Shown: positions 6,423 to 9,264 of the stretch, piece by piece
How positions within the stretch are numbered: the first letter of the stretch is position 1
How the letters are laid out: every line of letters starts with the position of its first letter
Assembly (NCBI GenBank): GCA_000436795.1
Contig: HF993176.1
Coordinates: 1 to 9,264, forward strand
Length of the DNA stretch: 9,264 bases
Origin: Bacteroides sp. CAG:1076
Lineage (GTDB): Bacteria > Bacteroidota > Bacteroidia > Bacteroidales > Bacteroidaceae
Direction of reading: 5' to 3'
The notes under the pieces: generated by a model
What the model saw: only the letters and a program-made list of their open reading frames with translations
Databases searched by the model: none
What the model was told of the DNA's origin: nothing
Program-made: the position numbers and the translations under genes

Positions 6423-6454
6423 ATTGATGCTTCCCACAGGGACAGCTACTTTTG
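6423..6454 (+). promoter_or_regulatory. Promoter of the DUF1349 gene
   Basis: TACTTTTG (6447-6454) matches the TAnnTTTG -7 element. ATTG (6423-6426), 20 nt upstream, is a three-of-four match to the -33 box. It would give a leader of about 36 nt before the ATG at 6497. The spacer contains the hairpin at 6429-6446. Confidence 0.65.
6429..6446. promoter_or_regulatory. Imperfect palindrome between divergent promoters, candidate operator
   Basis: GCTTCCC (6429-6435), loop ACA (6436-6438), GGGA (6439-6442), one bulged C (6443) and AGC (6444-6446) form a 7-bp stem. It fills the space between the -33 and -7 boxes of the plus-strand promoter. On the minus strand it would lie at the very start of the LuxR-gene mRNA. 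It could be an operator that represses the DUF1349 gene, or a leader hairpin of the regulator mRNA. The structure is seen; the role is inference. Confidence 0.4.
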
Positions 6455-6485
6455 CAAAATAATAGAAAAAGTTTCACATTATAAA
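6455..6485 (-). promoter_or_regulatory. Candidate promoter of the LuxR-type regulator gene
   Basis: Read on the minus strand there is TTTA (6482-6485), a 19-nt spacer, then TTATTTTG (6455-6462). Each box has one mismatch to TTTG/TAnnTTTG. It would give a leader of about 65 nt. The -7 directly abuts that of the plus-strand promoter, and together they form the palindrome TTTTGCAAAA (6450-6459). RNA polymerase could hardly occupy both at once. Confidence 0.45.
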
Positions 6486-6496
6486 TCTACAAGTTT

Positions 6497-7147
6497 ATGA
6501 AAAAGCTCTTTTTAGCAGCTCTCACTTTTATAAGTACACAAGCCATGATGGCGCAGACGCTGGAAAAAATGCAATGGTTCAATGAACCGGAAAACTGGGA
6601 GATAACAGACAACACTTTAAGCATGTCTGTCACTCCGCATAGTGACTACTGGAGAATTTCTCACTACGGATTCACTGTAGATGATGCTCCTTTTTATTAT
6701 ACAACCTATGGAGGGGAATTTGAAGTGAAGGTAAAAATCACCGGCGACTATAAGGTTCGTTTCGACCAGGCGGGTCTGATGCTCCGTATCGACAAGGAAA
6801 ACTACATTAAGACCGGTATTGAGTTCGTCGACGGAAAATTCAATCTGAGTACGGTTGTCACTCACCATACAAGCGACTGGAGTGTCATTACACTCGACAA
6901 GCCTGTGCCTTACATCTGGATAAAGGCTGTCAGACGACTGGATGCCGTAGAGGTATTCTATTCCTTTGACGACAAGACTTACGTGATGATGCGAAATGCG
7001 TGGTTGCAAGACAATACACCTGTTCAGGTTGGTCTGATGGGTGCTTGCCCCGACGGCGAAGGATTCAACGTGAAATTCGAGCACTTCAAAGTAACCCATC
7101 TTCCCGACCAGCGAAGAATGGAATGGCTGAAGAAAAATGCCGAATAA
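6497..7147 (+). CDS. Secreted DUF1349 protein, concanavalin-like beta-sandwich (YesU-like)
   Basis: This 216-residue protein has a signal peptide (about 1-19, ending AMMA before QTLEK) and no lipobox, so it is probably periplasmic or secreted. The mature part fits DUF1349: MQWFNEPENWEI near the start, a strand with GGEFEVKVKITGDY (73-86), DQAGLMLRIDKENYIKTGIE (90-109), then SDWSVITL, a YSFDDKTYVMMR strand and VQVGLMGACPDGEGF near the end. The fold is that of concanavalin-like jelly-roll proteins. Members sit among carbohydrate-use genes in other bacteria, but no reaction is established. Length fits a single-domain member. Its promoter overlaps that of the divergent LuxR-type gene, which suggests control by that regulator. 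A hairpin terminator follows the stop at once. Confidence 0.87.
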   Translation: MKKLFLAALTFISTQAMMAQTLEKMQWFNEPENWEITDNTLSMSVTPHSDYWRISHYGFTVDDAPFYYTTYGGEFEVKVKITGDYKVRFDQAGLMLRIDKENYIKTGIEFVDGKFNLSTVVTHHTSDWSVITLDKPVPYIWIKAVRRLDAVEVFYSFDDKTYVMMRNAWLQDNTPVQVGLMGACPDGEGFNVKFEHFKVTHLPDQRRMEWLKKNAE

Positions 7148-7150
7148 AAG

Positions 7151-7187
7151 GAATCCTGCCTTATCGTTTTAAATCAAAGCAGGATTC
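7151..7187. terminator. Hairpin terminator between converging genes
   Basis: GAATCCTGC (7151-7159) and GCAGGATTC (7179-7187) pair perfectly over 9 bp with a 19-nt loop. The stem can extend by two more pairs, one of them G-T. It fills the 46-bp gap between the DUF1349 stop (7147) and the response-regulator stop (7194). The downstream plus strand is T-rich but interrupted, and the minus side has a short T-run. It probably serves both genes, more weakly than the terminator at 4067-4121. Confidence 0.75.
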
Positions 7188-7193
7188 TTATAT

Positions 7194-7928
7194 TTATTCT
7201 TCAGGCGCAGGGCTGTCTTCCAACATAAGTCCTACGCCTTTTATCGTTTTCAACTGTACCGTACTGTCGGATGCCAGCAACTTTCGCAAGCGCGAAACGA
7301 ATACATCCAGACTACGCGAAGCAAAATAATCGTCATCTGTATTCCATAAGCGATCTAAAATGGCCTCACGCCTGACAACTCTATTCTTGTTCTCACACAA
7401 AAGGCGCAGTAACGCAGCTTCACGTTCGGTAAGCGTCCGTTCTTCCCCGCCCGACTGTTTCAGCAAGGCATGTCCGGCTTCGAATATAAAGGACTGGCCA
7501 AAATGGAATTTATCTTCTTCGTTTGTCGACTTTATTCCTTTAGTCAGCTTCAGCAAAGCAAGAATATGCGCATTCAACTCCTCGGCAAGAAAAGGTTTCT
7601 TGATATAATTATTCACTCCCAGCTCATAACCTTTCACCACATCCTTGGGAGAAACACGACCGGAAGTAAACAGAATAGGTGTTACTTCATCCGTTTCACG
7701 AATACGTCTTACCATTTCGTATCCATCCATCACCGGCATTTCGATATCGGCAACAATCACATCGGGATGCGCTTCCTTCCATATTTTCAATCCGGTTTCC
7801 CCATTGTCGGCCGTCATCACCTCGTAACCACCTATCATATCCTCCAGTCCGCCACGTATGATGTAGCACAGATTGGCATCGTCTTCTACCAGCAATAATC
7901 GTATCATCGTTTCATTGTTATTATTCAT
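7194..7928 (-). CDS. Two-component response regulator, OmpR/PhoB type
   Basis: This 244-residue regulator has a receiver domain (about 8-125) and a C-terminal winged helix (about 145-238). Counting from the ATG at 7907, the acidic pair is E8-D9-D10 in LLLVEDDANL, the phospho-acceptor is D54 in IVADIEMPVMDGYE, the switch residue is T81/S82 in TSGR, and K104 lies in NNYIKKPF. The DNA-binding half shows LTEREAALLRLL and the recognition-helix pattern SRSLDVFVSRLRKLL, ending in TIKGVGLML. The frame is open well upstream inside the kinase gene. Two ATGs are credible: 7928 (MNNNNETMIRLL), overlapping the kinase stop by 8 bp, and 7907 (MIRLLLVEDD), 13 bp after it. The first is chosen because the overlap suggests translational coupling. 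Its partner is the kinase just upstream. Target genes are unknown. Confidence 0.92.
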   Translation of the reverse strand: MNNNNETMIRLLLVEDDANLCYIIRGGLEDMIGGYEVMTADNGETGLKIWKEAHPDVIVADIEMPVMDGYEMVRRIRETDEVTPILFTSGRVSPKDVVKGYELGVNNYIKKPFLAEELNAHILALLKLTKGIKSTNEEDKFHFGQSFIFEAGHALLKQSGGEERTLTEREAALLRLLCENKNRVVRREAILDRLWNTDDDYFASRSLDVFVSRLRKLLASDSTVQLKTIKGVGLMLEDSPAPEE

Positions 7929-9264
7929 TGTCAATCTTCGGGCAAGTCTTTCCAGTAATGTCTTCTTCAACCGGAAGATAGATAGTAAACTCGCTGTACT
8001 CTCCTTCGATACTTTCCAGCGTAACCTTGCCACCATGAGCTTCAGCTACCCGCAAAACATAATTCAGTCCCAGCCCGAAGCCAGCCGGACCTCCATACCG
8101 GCTTCTGCCCGATGCCGAAGCACGTTCGTACTTTTCGAATATCTTACTCTGGTCTTTCAGGGGAATTCCGAAGCCCGTATCGTGTACCTTTATATAATAT
8201 TCGTTCGAAAGCTTTCCCGACGAGAATGTAATTTCAACCTCCTCACCCGAATACTTCACGGCATTGTCAATCAGATTGCTGAGCGCTTCTTTCAAAAACT
8301 CTTCATCCGCATAAACGGTATCTGCCTGCAAATTCCATTTATAGACAATATGCTTCACTGCTTTTGCCTTATACTTCTCGGCAAGGTCTTCCAGCATCGG
8401 ACGAAGGCTACATGTTTCTTTTTCTAACTTCAACTGGTGATTTTCCAGTTTGGAGAGGGTAAGCACCTTGTTTGTCAGCGAGAGTAAATGCTCTCCCTCT
8501 TCTCTCAATATCCGGAAATAACGGGCTTTCTTTTCCGGCTGGGCATCCAGCTTTCCGGTTTCAAGTATCTGTGTACCCATCAGAATGGAACTCAGCGGTG
8601 TCTTCATATCATGAATCATGGCATACGAGAAGTCTTCACGCAATTTGGCAATCTTGTTCTGACGGAGAATAATGCGTATCTGATAAATGATACAAGCTAT
8701 AACCAAGACCATGATCAGCACGGTAGCAAGCAAAAGCAACGTCATCCGCTGGAAAATTACCCGATACGGATTGGTGATAACTCCTTGCAGAAAGCGAGTT
8801 CCGTCAAAACTGATCGGCAAGGGAGAAGTTCGTAATACGCCTTTGCCATGTATATCCAGTTGACTGGAGGCCTTCATTATACGGCCGGTTGAGTCGACAA
8901 TACACGACGCAACAGCAGCAGGAAAGCCAATCGAATCGAGCATGTGCGCATAAATCGAATCCAAATCCATAAACGAAACATCACGATTAAAATCTTTCAG
9001 AGCAATTTCCTGAAACGAAACATGCATATAACTCATCAGCCATTGACCTGGGGTAGACATAGTTTCCATGTCTTTCTCGGCATCAAAGTTGACGTTCATA
9101 GTAACCGTGGAGTCTTTCTTTGTCTTAGACACGCGCAGGAAAACCTCTTGCAAGGCTGCTTCGGGAAACAGTTCCTCCCCTTTCATCTGAATACTTTCCT
9201 TGGTCAGCTTATATGTGTTGACAAGCCATACGTATTGCAGCTCAACAATAGCAATAAGTCCCAC
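7921..9264 (-). CDS. Sensor histidine kinase, 5' end cut by the window edge
   Basis: 447 codons are visible; the true start lies beyond 9264. The frame opens in the middle of a first membrane helix (VGLIAIVELQYVWLV), so an apparent GTG start at the edge is not real. A periplasmic sensor region of about 155 residues follows (about 18-172), with no domain I recognise, then TM2 (about 174-199). A short linker with no HAMP domain leads to the HisKA H-box, with H218 in SYAMIHDMKTPLSS. The ATPase domain has an N-box with N330/N334 in LSNLIDNAVKYSG, G1 in HDTGFGIP (D362), and G2 in GFGLGL (395-400). It is complete for autophosphorylation. It overlaps the response-regulator gene and is surely its partner. 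Architecture resembles the RprX class of Bacteroides kinases, but I do not claim orthology. Confidence 0.93.
   Translation of the reverse strand: MGLIAIVELQYVWLVNTYKLTKESIQMKGEELFPEAALQEVFLRVSKTKKDSTVTMNVNFDAEKDMETMSTPGQWLMSYMHVSFQEIALKDFNRDVSFMDLDSIYAHMLDSIGFPAAVASCIVDSTGRIMKASSQLDIHGKGVLRTSPLPISFDGTRFLQGVITNPYRVIFQRMTLLLLATVLIMVLVIACIIYQIRIILRQNKIAKLREDFSYAMIHDMKTPLSSILMGTQILETGKLDAQPEKKARYFRILREEGEHLLSLTNKVLTLSKLENHQLKLEKETCSLRPMLEDLAEKYKAKAVKHIVYKWNLQADTVYADEEFLKEALSNLIDNAVKYSGEEVEITFSSGKLSNEYYIKVHDTGFGIPLKDQSKIFEKYERASASGRSRYGGPAGFGLGLNYVLRVAEAHGGKVTLESIEGEYSEFTIYLPVEEDITGKTCPKIDNE

Noticed and set aside
6617..7099. 160-codon minus-strand ORF inside the DUF1349 gene
   Set aside because: It is antisense to a well-supported secreted protein, with no family features and no promoter. 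It is a shadow ORF.
7470..7898. 142-codon plus-strand ORF inside the response-regulator gene
   Set aside because: It is antisense to a complete receiver plus winged-helix gene and shows no family features.

Overview
The window looks like chromosomal DNA of a Bacteroidales bacterium, most likely Bacteroides or a close relative. Three things point there. Several intergenic regions carry the Bacteroidetes promoter pattern TTTG-(18 to 20 nt)-TAnnTTTG. Almost no gene has a Shine-Dalgarno sequence. The families are typical of the phylum: a PepSY-like lipoprotein with an acidic export signal, a DUF1349 secreted protein and an OmpR-type two-component pair. No mobile element, CRISPR array or RNA gene is visible. 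This is mostly core genome, and I did not find a clear new multi-gene system. The best unexplained signals are in the non-coding DNA.

Region 1 (1-1650, minus strand): the operon rpsU - xerC - hpf encodes ribosomal protein bS21, a tyrosine recombinase and a short ribosome hibernation factor. It starts at a near-perfect promoter (1608-1638), and a short perfect hairpin lies at the expected 5' end of the transcript. A second strong minus-strand promoter (37-66) follows hpf and fires out of the left edge. From what I remember of Bacteroidales genomes, tRNA genes and tuf/secE/nusG often follow there, but they are outside this window.

Region 2 (1650-4121): a divergent plus-strand pair made of a long three-domain Xaa-Pro aminopeptidase and a gamma-carbonic-anhydrase-like hexapeptide-repeat protein. 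It ends in a 19-bp perfect-stem bidirectional terminator shared with the converging lipoprotein gene.

Region 3 (4120-6385, minus strand): a lipoprotein built from about six PepSY/BLIP-like units and, upstream of it, a LuxR-type regulator. Between them (5499-5552) lie three GTAC-centred palindromes spaced exactly 21 bp apart, which look like an operator array.

Region 4 (6386-7190): a secreted DUF1349 protein is transcribed divergently from the LuxR gene. The two candidate -7 elements overlap on a TTTTGCAAAA palindrome. The gene ends in a hairpin terminator.

Region 5 (7194-9264, minus strand): a sensor histidine kinase, cut by the window edge, and an OmpR-type response regulator that overlaps it by 8 bp.
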